Source of the DNA: an uncultured Collinsella sp. | Lineage (GTDB): Bacteria; Actinomycetota; Coriobacteriia; Coriobacteriales; Coriobacteriaceae | Direction: 5' to 3' | Assembly (NCBI GenBank): GCA_900541675.1 | Contig: UQKU01000007.1 | Coordinates: 12,550-76,549, forward strand | DNA length: 64,000 nt | Part shown: positions 9,344 through 17,904 of the stretch, in pieces | Layout: each line of letters opens with the position of its first letter | Numbering within the stretch: the stretch's first letter is position 1 | Position numbers and translations under genes: made by a program | The notes under the pieces: generated by a model | What the model saw: the letters and a program-made list of their open reading frames with translations, nothing else | Told to the model about the DNA's origin: nothing | Database searches by the model: none

Positions 9344-10841
9344 GATGTCCTCCTACCTGATCGTTGCGTTCGCGTGCGGTGGCGCCGGCGGTGAAGCTTA
9401 ATCCCTTGACGAGCGCGTTCTTGCCGTACTTGCCCTTCACGGCCAGGACAGCGCGCGCCAGGTCGCGCTCGCGCTCATCGGCCTTAACATCGCTGAACAG
9501 GTCGATAGTGGTAAATTCCTCGGGCATGAGGTTGCCAAATCCCAGGTTGATGCGCTTGACCGGTCGTTTGGGATCGACAGTCTGCGCCCAGAGCTCATCG
9601 AAATAGCCCATGATCTTCTTAAACGAATTGGTACGCTCGGGCAGCTTGCGCGAGGCGTTGGAGTGCGCAAAGAGCGCGGCATAGCCACCACGCGGCTTGC
9701 CGCCGTGTTCGCCCACAAAGATGCCGTCAATCGCCTGTGCCTCTCGCACCAAACGTCGGCGTTCGTCGTCGCGTTGGACGGGCTTGGGCGCGCGGGGCGT
9801 GAGCTCGGGGCCGTCGGTTGCGGCGGGTTCGATGCTCGACGTGCTCGAACGCAAATGCCCGCATCCGTCTACATATTGTGCTGTGCCGCTGGCGTCGAGG
9901 CGGCGTATGTCGGCGCGCTCGCTCGCGTAGCCTACAAAGAGCGAGATACTGTTGCACACCACGTGCTTATCGACTAAGTCCAGCACAGCGTTGTCGACCA
10001 TCTCGCGCAAGACGGTGTAGGCCTGTTCATAGGCATAGCCTTTCGAGAGCACCTGTCCTGTGGTAGTTGAGGTTGCCTGCGGGCGATAGGCCTGAATATC
10101 GGCGATAGTTGTCGGCTCGCGCCCAAAGGCGTGGTCGATAAGATACTCGGCATTGACGCCGAGCTCGTCGTAGAGCAGGTTTTCGTCGAGCGCCGCGACG
10201 CCCATCAGATCGTAGACGCCGTATTTTTCGAGTCGTGCTGCCACGCCGGGCCCAATGCCCCAGATGTCGGTGATGGGGCGATGGGGCCAGATCTCCTTGC
10301 GAAAGGTCTCGTCATCGAGTATGCCGATGCGGCTGGGTACGTGCTTGGCGGTAATGTCGAGTGCCACCTTGGCCTGGAATAGGTTGGGGCCGATGCCAAC
10401 CGTTGCCGTGATGCCGGTGCGCGCCAGGACCTCGTCGCGCAACATGCAGGCGAAGCCTTCAGCGTCGGTGTGATAGAGGTCCAGATAGGGCGTCACGTCG
10501 ATAAAGCATTCGTCGATGGAGTAGACGTGCACGTCCTGTGGGCTGACGAATTCCAGATAGATACCGTAGATTTGCGCCGACACCTCCATGTAGTGCTGCA
10601 TGCGCGGTACGGCCTTGATGTAGTCGATACCGTCGGGAATCTCGAACAGGCGACAGCGGTTATGGATTCCGAGGTCTTTCATGGCCTGTGTGATGGCAAG
10701 GCAGATGGTCGTGCGCCCGCGCGATTCGTCGGCAACGACCAGGTTGGTGGTGAGCGGGTCGAGACCGCGGTCGACGCACTCGACGCTGGCGTAGAACGTC
10801 TTGAGGTCGATGCAGATATAGGTGTGACGCTCGTGTCCCAC
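9336..10841 (-). CDS. Y-family DNA polymerase (UvrX/DinB-like)
   Basis: Translesion DNA polymerase of the Y family. The catalytic acidic residues are in ICIDLKTFYASVE near the N-terminus and in YSIDECFID. The fingers/thumb region includes the helix-hairpin-helix IWGIGPGVAARL, followed by a little-finger domain. The GTG start at 10841 is chosen because GGAGG sits at 10846-10850, with the same 4-base spacing as the downstream yolD. Upstream ATGs at 10853 and 10862 lack a ribosome site. The product is about 501 residues. The promoter carries a LexA box directly after its -10 element, so the operon should be SOS-induced. Confidence 0.92.
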   Translation of the reverse strand: MGHERHTYICIDLKTFYASVECVDRGLDPLTTNLVVADESRGRTTICLAITQAMKDLGIHNRCRLFEIPDGIDYIKAVPRMQHYMEVSAQIYGIYLEFVSPQDVHVYSIDECFIDVTPYLDLYHTDAEGFACMLRDEVLARTGITATVGIGPNLFQAKVALDITAKHVPSRIGILDDETFRKEIWPHRPITDIWGIGPGVAARLEKYGVYDLMGVAALDENLLYDELGVNAEYLIDHAFGREPTTIADIQAYRPQATSTTTGQVLSKGYAYEQAYTVLREMVDNAVLDLVDKHVVCNSISLFVGYASERADIRRLDASGTAQYVDGCGHLRSSTSSIEPAATDGPELTPRAPKPVQRDDERRRLVREAQAIDGIFVGEHGGKPRGGYAALFAHSNASRKLPERTNSFKKIMGYFDELWAQTVDPKRPVKRINLGFGNLMPEEFTTIDLFSDVKADERERDLARAVLAVKGKYGKNALVKGLSFTAGATARERNDQVGGHRA

Positions 10842-10870
10842 GCGTCCTCCCATCAAACACATGTTCTTAT

Positions 10871-10913
10871 CGAATACTTGTTCGATAATACCCGCTCGTC
10901 CGGACATCGTCAA
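10871..10913 (-). promoter_or_regulatory. Promoter with LexA (SOS) box for polymerase-yolD
   Basis: Minus strand: TTGACG (10913-10908), a 17-base spacer, TATTAT (10890-10885), then at once CGAACAAGTATTCG (10884-10871). The last element matches the Gram-positive SOS box CGAAC-N4-GTTCG with one mismatch and covers the expected start site. Confidence 0.85.
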
Positions 10914-10919
10914 AACCAA

Positions 10920-10949
10920 CCAAAAAGGGACTGGTTTGTTTTGGTAGGT
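10920..10949 (+). repeat. CCAAAA/TTTTGG palindromic repeat, copy A
   Basis: CCAAAAAGGGACTGG...TTTTGGTAGGT. It shares its core with copies at 11648-11678 (opposite strand) and 59395-59429. The arms ACCTRCCAAAA and TTTTGGTAGGT pair. Confidence 0.65.
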
Positions 10950-11025
10950 ATGGTCGTGCGGCTGCATCGGGTTTTAACGCAGCCCTAAAGAGTGTGAAAC
11001 AGCTCGGAAAACCTCGCTTCGTAGC

Positions 11026-11601
11026 ATGGGTCTAACGATTGATACCGCCTATACGCACGGAAGGGTTGTGGGAAAGATGGTCAATTGTGGGTTTGGTATG
11101 CCGACGCGCCTTGTTGCGGATGGGGACGTGGCTCGCTGGTGCGGACGATTGGTCGCTCACTACGGTGGCACCAAGGCACTGGTTGTGCTGGGTGGTGACA
11201 AGCACACGCGTGATGAGCTCGTTTCGGCGGCGCTGGGCTCGCTCGATCGCGCCCTGCTCGAACGCGTGCTCTTTCGCTGTGGCTCGGTTGGAGGCGATGG
11301 GGGAGGCGAGCTGGTCAACGAGGCCGTGGCCCTGGCGACCGACGAGGGTGTGGACTTTGTCCTGGCGATCGGTGATGCCGATACAGCCGGCTTTGCGCGC
11401 GAGCTCGCCCACCGCATGGCGGCGCTCGATGCCGGTGAGGACGGTTTTGTCCCCTATGGATGCATTGTCTCGGAGGGCAAGGTGCCCGCTACGGTGGGAG
11501 CCGGCGAGGCTCCCGTTTTTGCCATCATCGCGCCCGAGCTGCTGGAGGGCATCGGGTCTCCTCTGCGTGAGTTGCTCGGCAGTGTGTGCGCTGCGGCCTA
11601 A
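11026..11601 (+). CDS. Truncated iron-containing alcohol dehydrogenase-like protein
   Basis: 191 residues resembling only the N-terminal nucleotide-binding domain of group III Fe-dependent alcohol dehydrogenases. Recognisable segments are CGFGMPTRLV, ALVVLGGDKHTRD and GVDFVLAIGDADTAG; the last corresponds to the conserved GGGSxxD loop but has lost the glycines. The metal-binding C-terminal domain is absent, so it is unlikely to be an active dehydrogenase. It reads as an intact frame, so it may be a repurposed single-domain protein rather than fresh decay. The start is uncertain: ATG 11026 has no clear ribosome site, and ATG 11077 is possible. It sits alone between repeat elements. Confidence 0.6.
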   Translation: MGLTIDTAYTHGRVVGKMVNCGFGMPTRLVADGDVARWCGRLVAHYGGTKALVVLGGDKHTRDELVSAALGSLDRALLERVLFRCGSVGGDGGGELVNEAVALATDEGVDFVLAIGDADTAGFARELAHRMAALDAGEDGFVPYGCIVSEGKVPATVGAGEAPVFAIIAPELLEGIGSPLRELLGSVCAAA

Positions 11602-11604
11602 TAA

Positions 11605-11678
11605 TTGCCATAAAGGGATGGGTTATTTTTGATTGGTAAAGCGTTTGACCTGCCAAAATAAACCTGTCCCTTTTTGGT
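11605..11678. repeat. Two facing copies of the CCAAAA/TTTTGG repeat
   Basis: Positions 11648-11678 read, on the minus strand, the same element as 10920-10949 and 59395-59429 (GGGACAGGTTTATTTTGGCAGGT). A more diverged copy (GGGATGGGTTATTTTTGATTGG) lies at 11605-11638 in the other orientation. Confidence 0.6.
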
Positions 11679-11802
11679 CGGTCGCCGTTTGGGGGCCGAT
11701 TGGCAACGCTCGCTGATTGCAGTCTTGACCTGCGCTAGAATAGAGATATCTGAATATCCGGGCGTGCATGGAGGTGTGCGCCCGTATGCTGAGGAGGACT
11801 TT

Positions 11803-13497
11803 ATGGCAACTGTTGCCGCACCTATCGACGCCACGTCGACTGACGCTTGGAAGGCGCTCGAGGCTCATCAGGAGAAGCTCGAGGCCGAGGGTATCGACCT
11901 CAAGGCCTGGTTCGCCGCCGATCCCGAGCGTGTGAACAAGCTGAGCTTTGACGCCGGTGACCTGCACTTCGACCTGTCCAAGAACCTGGTGACCGACGAG
12001 ACCGTCAAGCTGCTGTGCGATCTTGCCCGCGAGGTGAAGCTCGAGGAGCGCCGTGACGCCATGTTCTCCGGCGAGCACATCAACACCACCGAGGACCGTG
12101 CCGTCCTGCACACCGCGCTGCGCCGCCCGGCTAGCGAGAAGGGGCAGCTCGTCGTCGACGGCCAGGACGTTGTCGCCGACGTGCACGAGGTCCTCGACCG
12201 CATGTACGCCTTCGCCGAGCGTGTGCGCTCCGGTGAGTGGAAGGGCGTTACCGGCAAGAAGATCGAGCACCTGGTGTCCATTGGCATCGGCGGCTCCGAC
12301 CTGGGCCCGGTCATGGCGTACGAGGCCCTGCGTCCCTATGCCGACGCCGGTATCGATTGCCGCTACATCTCCAACATCGACCCCAACGATCAGGCAGAGA
12401 AGCTCAAGGGCCTGGACCCCGAGACCACGCTTGTGATCATCGTCTCCAAGACCTTCACCACGCTCGAGACCCTCACCAACGCCCGCGAGGTCAAGACCTG
12501 GATGCTCGAGCAGCTCAAGGCTCAGGGCGCCATCGACGGCTCCGATGAGCAGAACGCCGAGGCCGTGGCAAAGCACTTCGTCGCTGTCTCCACCGCACTC
12601 GAGAAGGTTGAGGCCTTCGGTATCGACCCCGCCAACGCCTTCGGTTTCTGGAACTGGGTCGGCGGCCGCTACTCCGTCGACTCCGCCGTGGGCCTGTCGC
12701 TGATCGTCGTGCTCGGCCCCGAGCGCTTCCAGCAGTTCCTCGAGGGCTTCCACGCCATCGACGAGTACTTCTGCAACACCCCGCTCGAGAACAACGCCGT
12801 CGCGCTGATGGGCCTGCTCAACGTCTGGTACGTCAACTTCTTCGGTTCCAAGAGCCACGCCGTACTTCCGTACTGCCAGTACCTGCATCGTTTCCCGGCC
12901 TACCTGCAGCAGCTCACCATGGAGTCCAACGGCAAGCACGTCCGCTGGGACGGCAGCGCCGTGACCTCCGATACCGGTGAGATCTTCTGGGGCGAGCCCG
13001 GCACCAACGGTCAGCACGCCTTCTACCAGCTGCTGCACCAGGGCACCGTGGTGGTCCCGGCCGACTTTATCGCTTTCGCCAACACTGCCAACCCCGCAAC
13101 CGACAGCGGCCAGGATGTCCACGAGCTGTTCCTGGGCAACTTCCTGGCCCAGACCAAGGCACTCGCCTTTGGTAAGACGGCCGATGAGGTGCGCGCCGAG
13201 GGCACGCCCGAGCAGATCGTCCCGGCCCGCTGCTTTGAGGGCAACCGTCCGACGACCTCGATCTTCGGCGACACGTTGACCCCGTTCGCGCTCGGCGAGC
13301 TCATCGCCCTGTACGAGCACATTACGTTTGTCGAGGGCACGGTCTGGGGCATCGACTCCTACGACCAGTGGGGCGTCGAGCTGGGCAAGCAGCTTGCCAA
13401 GCAGATTACCCCGGCCTTCCACGACGACGCCGCCAAGGCCGAGCAGGACGCTTCGACCCAGGCGCTCATCGAGTTCTACCGCGCGCATCGCAAGTAG
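11803..13497 (+). CDS. pgi: Glucose-6-phosphate isomerase
   Basis: Glycolytic isomerase of glucose-6-phosphate and fructose-6-phosphate. Two SIS domains and both PGI signatures are visible: FGFWNWVGGRYSVDSAVGLS, and the second-signature region GEPGTNGQHAFYQLLHQGT. The substrate phosphate loop is SIGIGGSDLGP and the Ser/Thr loop is VSKTFTTLET. ATG 11803 follows GAGGAGG; 564 residues is normal for the long bacterial/eukaryotic-type enzyme. It is a single gene ended by a strong terminator at 13531. Confidence 0.97.
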   Translation: MATVAAPIDATSTDAWKALEAHQEKLEAEGIDLKAWFAADPERVNKLSFDAGDLHFDLSKNLVTDETVKLLCDLAREVKLEERRDAMFSGEHINTTEDRAVLHTALRRPASEKGQLVVDGQDVVADVHEVLDRMYAFAERVRSGEWKGVTGKKIEHLVSIGIGGSDLGPVMAYEALRPYADAGIDCRYISNIDPNDQAEKLKGLDPETTLVIIVSKTFTTLETLTNAREVKTWMLEQLKAQGAIDGSDEQNAEAVAKHFVAVSTALEKVEAFGIDPANAFGFWNWVGGRYSVDSAVGLSLIVVLGPERFQQFLEGFHAIDEYFCNTPLENNAVALMGLLNVWYVNFFGSKSHAVLPYCQYLHRFPAYLQQLTMESNGKHVRWDGSAVTSDTGEIFWGEPGTNGQHAFYQLLHQGTVVVPADFIAFANTANPATDSGQDVHELFLGNFLAQTKALAFGKTADEVRAEGTPEQIVPARCFEGNRPTTSIFGDTLTPFALGELIALYEHITFVEGTVWGIDSYDQWGVELGKQLAKQITPAFHDDAAKAEQDASTQALIEFYRAHRK

Positions 13498-13530
13498 TCG
13501 CTGCTGTTAACGCATCGCGCCTTATAGTCA

Positions 13531-13563
13531 GGGGCCCGTATCCTATCGGATGCGGGCCCCTTT
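13531..13563 (+). terminator. Terminator of pgi
   Basis: GGGGCCCGTATCC (13531-13543) pairs with GGATGCGGGCCCC (13548-13560), followed by TTT. It may serve both strands, as the operon on the other strand ends at 13639. Confidence 0.85.
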
Positions 13564-13638
13564 GCTTTGCCGTGGTCCCGGGGCGCACGGCCTTTGTGGA
13601 ACATCGCCGGGGCGCCGCGCGCTGCGAGAACCCTGCGC

Positions 13639-14943
13639 CTAGATCTCGGCCTCCGCATGGCCTCGCTGCGCCTCGGGCAGCTCCCCGTAGAGCGGATGGT
13701 CTTCGAGCCTAAAGCGCTCGACCTGTTCGGGAGTGCGACCGCGTACAAAGAGCCACGAGCGATCGATCGGCGTCGCCATGAGCGTGCTGGGGAGCGCGTC
13801 GGCGCGGTCGGAAAACACCCGGGCACTCTCTGGATCCTGGAATGCCAGCACCAGATGCGTGTCGCAGTTGCCCATGATGGAGCGAGCGCGTGCCTCGCCA
13901 TAGAGCGCATCGAGCTGGTTGGTCGACTGCAGCAGCAGCGTTGCCCAGATGTTGCGGCTTCGGATAATCGAGAGCACGTTGTCGATCTGGAGGATCTGCA
14001 GATTTGCGAAGTCATCGAGCATAAAGCGCACGGGCATGGGCAGGCTGCCGTCGGGCTGCCTATCGGCCTCACGAATGAGGCCCATAAACGCCTGCGAAAT
14101 AAAGAGGCCGGTCAGCGGATCGAGATTGCGGTCAATATCGCTTACGGTTACAAACAGGGCGCAGGGGGTGTGTCCCATGGAAGCGAAGTCCACCTGATGG
14201 CACTCACGATAGAGCTGTGCCGCACCGTCGAATCCCAGACACATGACCTTTTCGGCAAGGATGCCGACGATGCTCGCGTGCATGCGCTCGGCATTTTGCG
14301 TAATGGCGTAGCGCCGCCATAGCGAGAGGGCATAGCTTTGGGGGTCGGTCGTGATCAGGTCGTCAAACAATCGACCCGTGGCACCGTCCTGCAGGTGCTC
14401 GATCAGCTTGATGACCGAGCTGATCGTCTGCTCGTCGGCGGGTAGCTGTTCGGTGACGTAGGCGATAAGACACGACAGCAGGTTTGCCGCCGCATGATCC
14501 CAAAAAGGCTGGTTGTTGTCCTCGATGGGGCAGATGGCCTTTGCCACCGAGAGGATGTCCTGCTGGTTGGGCCTGCCGTCCGCCTTGCGGCGAATGTGCC
14601 TCAGGGGGTTGTAGCCGCAGCGCTCGATGCCGGGCGCAAGGGCCGGGACGGTGTTGAGGTCGGCGAAGTTGAGACATTGCACGCGGTAGCCGTGGGCTGC
14701 CAGCACGGGTCCCACTTCGCGACAGAGCGTGCCTTTGGTGTCGAGCACGATGTAGCTTGCGTTCATTTGCAGCAGGTTGGGCTTGAGGACGTTTCGGGTC
14801 TTGCCGGCTCCCGAGGGGCCGATCACAAGTGCATTGTTGTTGAGTCCCGTTTGGCGGGTGTCGCAGGAAAGCGTTCGATCCTTGGCGAGGATGGTGGACG
14901 ATGCGGACTCAGATGCGGCGAGGCGGCTGGCGAGGTTAGACAT
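13639..14943 (-). CDS. TraG/VirD4-like conjugative coupling ATPase, short form
   Basis: AAA-type ATPase related to type IV coupling proteins, which pass DNA-protein substrates to a conjugation channel. Walker A GPSGAGKT is at residues 42-49, the conserved VLDTKG follows at about 67-71, and Walker B FMLDDFANLQ is near 308-316. At 434 residues it lacks the usual N-terminal membrane helices and part of the all-alpha domain. The start at 14943 (ATG) is within the 3' end of the ClpP-like gene (8-base overlap); the frame is open further upstream but antisense to nothing else. No relaxase or channel genes are nearby, so it is probably part of a reduced or degenerate element. Confidence 0.82.
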   Translation of the reverse strand: MSNLASRLAASESASSTILAKDRTLSCDTRQTGLNNNALVIGPSGAGKTRNVLKPNLLQMNASYIVLDTKGTLCREVGPVLAAHGYRVQCLNFADLNTVPALAPGIERCGYNPLRHIRRKADGRPNQQDILSVAKAICPIEDNNQPFWDHAAANLLSCLIAYVTEQLPADEQTISSVIKLIEHLQDGATGRLFDDLITTDPQSYALSLWRRYAITQNAERMHASIVGILAEKVMCLGFDGAAQLYRECHQVDFASMGHTPCALFVTVSDIDRNLDPLTGLFISQAFMGLIREADRQPDGSLPMPVRFMLDDFANLQILQIDNVLSIIRSRNIWATLLLQSTNQLDALYGEARARSIMGNCDTHLVLAFQDPESARVFSDRADALPSTLMATPIDRSWLFVRGRTPEQVERFRLEDHPLYGELPEAQRGHAEAEI

Positions 14944-15553
14944 GGGCGACCTCCTTGGTGGCCGAGAGGATTTCGTGGGCAAAGCCGAGCTCGACGGCGC
15001 GCTCGGCCGAAAGGTGGGTGTCTTTTGCAGTGAGGGACTGGATGCGCTTGGGCGTGAGGCCGCTGCGGTCCGAGAGGATTTGCGTGAGGGTCTTGCGGGT
15101 CTGCATGAGACGCCGGCTGGTTTCCTGCAGCGCAAGTGCCGAGCCGCCTGCCCCCTGGGGGATCAGCGGGTCGTGAATCATGAGCTCTGCATGGGGCGCC
15201 ATACGGCGATCGTCGCCGCCCATAAAGATCACGGCGCCCATGGACGCGGCGAATTCCAGGCAGACGGTGCGGATGGGGCACGATGCGAGGCGCATGGCGT
15301 CATAGATCGCAAGGCCCGATCGCACGCTTCCGCCGGCGCTGGCGACAAATATGGTGATGGGGCGGCTGGGGTCGGTGGCATCGAGCAGGCGGATCTGCTG
15401 GCATAGGTCGTGGGCCATCGGGGTTTCGATGTTTCCCATGACGGAGAGCTCGCGACGGGCGAGCATCTCATCGTAAATGCTGGTGAGCGTGATACCTCGG
15501 GCGGATTCACGCATGGTGAGGGGACTGATGATGGGGGAATGATTGGTGTCCAT
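14936..15553 (-). CDS. ClpP-like serine protease in mobile-element context
   Basis: A 205-residue ClpP/crotonase-fold protease. The full triad can be placed: Ser104 in FAASMGAV, His127 in ELMIHDPL and Asp178 in AKDTHLSAERA. The glycine-rich strand VASAGGSVRSGLAIYDAM is typical. It differs from housekeeping ClpP in context: it lies in an operon with a TraG-like ATPase and an unknown protein, with overlapping junctions. It is therefore probably a mobile-element paralogue acting on element or host proteins. Whether it pairs with a Clp unfoldase is unknown. Confidence 0.85.
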   Translation of the reverse strand: MDTNHSPIISPLTMRESARGITLTSIYDEMLARRELSVMGNIETPMAHDLCQQIRLLDATDPSRPITIFVASAGGSVRSGLAIYDAMRLASCPIRTVCLEFAASMGAVIFMGGDDRRMAPHAELMIHDPLIPQGAGGSALALQETSRRLMQTRKTLTQILSDRSGLTPKRIQSLTAKDTHLSAERAVELGFAHEILSATKEVAHV

Positions 15554-15616
15554 GAGGACTCCTTTCTGTTGGTTGTGTTGTGGAATAGGATTGTTGCCCG
15601 CGGAGGGGCTGGCGGG

Positions 15617-16507
15617 CTACAGGGCTCGTCCGAGCCTGAGATCGAGCTCGGTTGTGGGGCAGGCTGCCTGTTCGTGCGGCTCGCAAGCACCAAAGGCTCC
15701 AAAGCGATGGAGCGTTGCGGCGGGCGTGGTGTAGGCGAGCCGCAGCTGATGCTCGACAGGGGCACATCCGTCATTTTTGTAATGAGCCGCGTAGTACTGC
15801 GCGATGCTGGCGTTCATCTCGCTGCCATTGCGATGGCGCTCAAACTGGCGTCTGCAGGTCTCGATGATCTTTGCTACCGACTTGGGTGCCGTCGCGGGAA
15901 CAAGGGCGAGATAGCCCTCAAATAGCTCGTTGATGCTCAGGAGGCACAGCAGATCGATCAGCGTCCTTATGGCTGCTCCCTCGGCGGAAAAGTGCGCGGT
16001 CATGCGGTTATATCGGTTGCGGTCGACGATGGCCGCATGGGGTCTTGGAGTTTTCTGCCCCGTGGTCCCGGGCTTTTGCCGCGCCTGTGCATTGAGCTCG
16101 ACGTTGCAGCGCTTGAGGCCGTCCAACGGAAGGAACAGTGCGGTGCGCAGGGTGTTCCGCTTGCTTTCGAGTTCATGACGCTCGTCGGGTTCCCATTCGA
16201 GCTTGAGTTTCGTGTCGAGTGCCGTAAGCATATGGGCTAGGCAGTCTACGGTAAGAACGTACGAATCGTTGTCGCGTTTTGGGGCATAGGGGTCTGTCAG
16301 CTTGCGAATGTCGGGGTCGCCCATGATCTTTGTGCAGCGCTTCAGCAGTTGAGGGTGGTCGGCCAAGATCGTCGCGAGCGGTAGCGACGCGTAGTTCTTG
16401 ATGGTCGCGGCGGCAAAGGCGGCGTCATATTCGTTTGCATATGCTCGCTCAATGCGGGCATCCAGAATGCTTTTCTTATCGCCGTCTTCAGCGTGGTGGT
16501 TTGTCAT
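15617..16507 (-). CDS. Uncharacterised protein of the TraG/ClpP operon
   Basis: A 296-residue soluble, charged protein I do not recognise. ATG 16507 follows GGAGAAG. An upstream in-frame extension would add a His-rich segment (HITHGKHITHDNQH) but has no better start. There are no membrane helices and no clear motif. It has a helical N-terminus and a run of basic residues in the middle (RKLTDPYAPKRDNDSYV, DRNRYNRMTAHF). As first gene of a three-gene operon with ClpP-like and TraG-like products, it may be a replication, relaxase-accessory or regulatory factor; this is speculative. Confidence 0.6.
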   Translation of the reverse strand: MTNHHAEDGDKKSILDARIERAYANEYDAAFAAATIKNYASLPLATILADHPQLLKRCTKIMGDPDIRKLTDPYAPKRDNDSYVLTVDCLAHMLTALDTKLKLEWEPDERHELESKRNTLRTALFLPLDGLKRCNVELNAQARQKPGTTGQKTPRPHAAIVDRNRYNRMTAHFSAEGAAIRTLIDLLCLLSINELFEGYLALVPATAPKSVAKIIETCRRQFERHRNGSEMNASIAQYYAAHYKNDGCAPVEHQLRLAYTTPAATLHRFGAFGACEPHEQAACPTTELDLRLGRAL

Positions 16508-16997
16508 AGCTTCTCCAATCGGTTGATGTTCGTGCTGTTTGTTGATGTGTTGGTTGTCGTGAGTGATGTGCTTGCCGTGGGTGATGTGCTGACGTTGGGG
16601 TGCTATGCGGTTTTCAATGAGCCCGTGAGGCGGTTGCTGCAGGGGCGGGATGAAACGGCCCATGCAAGGCGGAAGGCATCGTGCTCAAAATCGAGACAGC
16701 AATGCCCTGGGCGCCTCACATGTGGCAGTTACCTCATTAAGTTGTCATTGCGTTTGGGGTTGTACTTTGCCGATCTTCCTTCTCTTACACGCTGAAAACT
16801 GAAACTGAATATGCTCGATCTACTTAAAACCGCAACAGCGATCTTTTATCAACTTATATGTCGGAACGCGTCTTTGCAAGTACTTTTTTGCCTTTGTTTC
16901 AAATGGGGTGGTTTTGCAACCGTCATACGCGCGCTGTGCGAACGTGCCCCGGCTCGGATAAGATAGTGCGCGATAAAAACGATGCAAGGAGGCACAT
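16508..16997. other. 490-base intergenic region with degenerate tandem heptamers
   Basis: No convincing gene. The heptamer TTGATGT/GTGATGT recurs at 16524, 16543, 16564 and 16582 (spacings 19, 21, 18) just upstream of the mobile-type operon on the minus strand. The right part (about 16730-16960) is AT-richer and probably holds the promoters of the flanking divergent genes. AAGGAGG at 16987 serves the HAD gene. Confidence 0.4.
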
Positions 16998-17840
16998 ATG
17001 GCAATCAAAGCCATCGCGATGGATATCGACGGTACGCTCACCAACGACCAGAAAGTGATTAGCTCGCGTACGCGCGAGAAGCTGCTCGCGGCGCAGGAAT
17101 CGGGCATTAAGCTCATCTTGGCTTCGGGCCGTCCCGCATGGGGGCTGCACGCCTTGGCGCAGGAGCTCGACCTTCAAAACCATGACGGTCTGCTGGTGGC
17201 CTTTAACGGCGCGCATGTGGTCGACGCTCAGACCGACGAGGTGCTGTTCGATCAGGCTATGCCTGCCGACGAATTGCATCGCCTGATTGATCACCTGCGT
17301 AATTTTGACGTGATCCCTATGATTTCGCTCGGTCGTGATTTGCATGTCGAGGACTCGTACCATTGCATGATCACGCTGCCTGACGACTCGCAGAAGAATA
17401 TCGTCAAGTATGAGCGCGATGCGTGCGATCTTAAGATTCGCGAGGTCGAGAGCTTGCATGAGGTTGTGGACGCTTATCCCGTGGACAAGCTGCTGACGGC
17501 GGGCGATCCGGCCTACCTGCAGGCGCATTACGAGGAGATGTATGCGCCCTTTAAGCAGACGCTTTCGGGCATGTTTACGGCCGACTGGTACTTTGAGTAC
17601 ACGGCGCCCGGTATCGACAAGGCCCGTGCGCTCGAGGGTGCCCTGCCCAAGCTCGGCATCGATGCCAGCGATGTCGTATCGTTTGGCGACGGCCAGAACG
17701 ACAAGTCCATGATTGAGTGGGCCGGCACGGGTGTAGCCATGGGCAACGCCGTCGATGAGGTTAAGGCTGTGGCCCAGATGGTGACCGCCAATAACAACGA
17801 AGATGGTATTGCGGTGGCGCTGGATAAGCTGCTGGGCTAG
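16998..17840 (+). CDS. Cof-type HAD-IIB hydrolase
   Basis: A 280-residue sugar-phosphate phosphatase of the Cof/SupH subfamily. Motif I MDIDGTLT carries the nucleophile and general acid, motif II is LASGRP, and motif IV is VVSFGDGQNDKSMIEW followed by GVAMGNA. The large C2 cap lies between motifs II and III. Physiological substrates of such enzymes are broad (phosphosugars, flavin or pyridoxal phosphates) and cannot be assigned. It precedes a second HAD gene by about 65 bases on the same strand. Confidence 0.92.
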   Translation: MAIKAIAMDIDGTLTNDQKVISSRTREKLLAAQESGIKLILASGRPAWGLHALAQELDLQNHDGLLVAFNGAHVVDAQTDEVLFDQAMPADELHRLIDHLRNFDVIPMISLGRDLHVEDSYHCMITLPDDSQKNIVKYERDACDLKIREVESLHEVVDAYPVDKLLTAGDPAYLQAHYEEMYAPFKQTLSGMFTADWYFEYTAPGIDKARALEGALPKLGIDASDVVSFGDGQNDKSMIEWAGTGVAMGNAVDEVKAVAQMVTANNNEDGIAVALDKLLG

Positions 17841-17904
17841 AATCGCCGATTAATGCATGATTCGGGCGCCTGCTCGCGGGCGTCCTTTTGTTAGGGAGGG
17901 TGCC

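Noticed and set aside
9663..9977. A 104-codon open frame on the plus strand in the polymerase gene
   Set aside because: Entirely inside the Y-family polymerase gene, no ribosome site, Ala/Arg-rich shadow composition.
11623..13488. A 621-codon open frame on the minus strand
   Set aside because: Mirror of pgi; Val/Gly/Leu/Asp-rich composition is the usual artefact opposite biased codons.
16521..16602. CRISPR array
   Set aside because: The heptamer repeats are short, degenerate and unevenly spaced, with no spacer-sized intervals and no cas genes.
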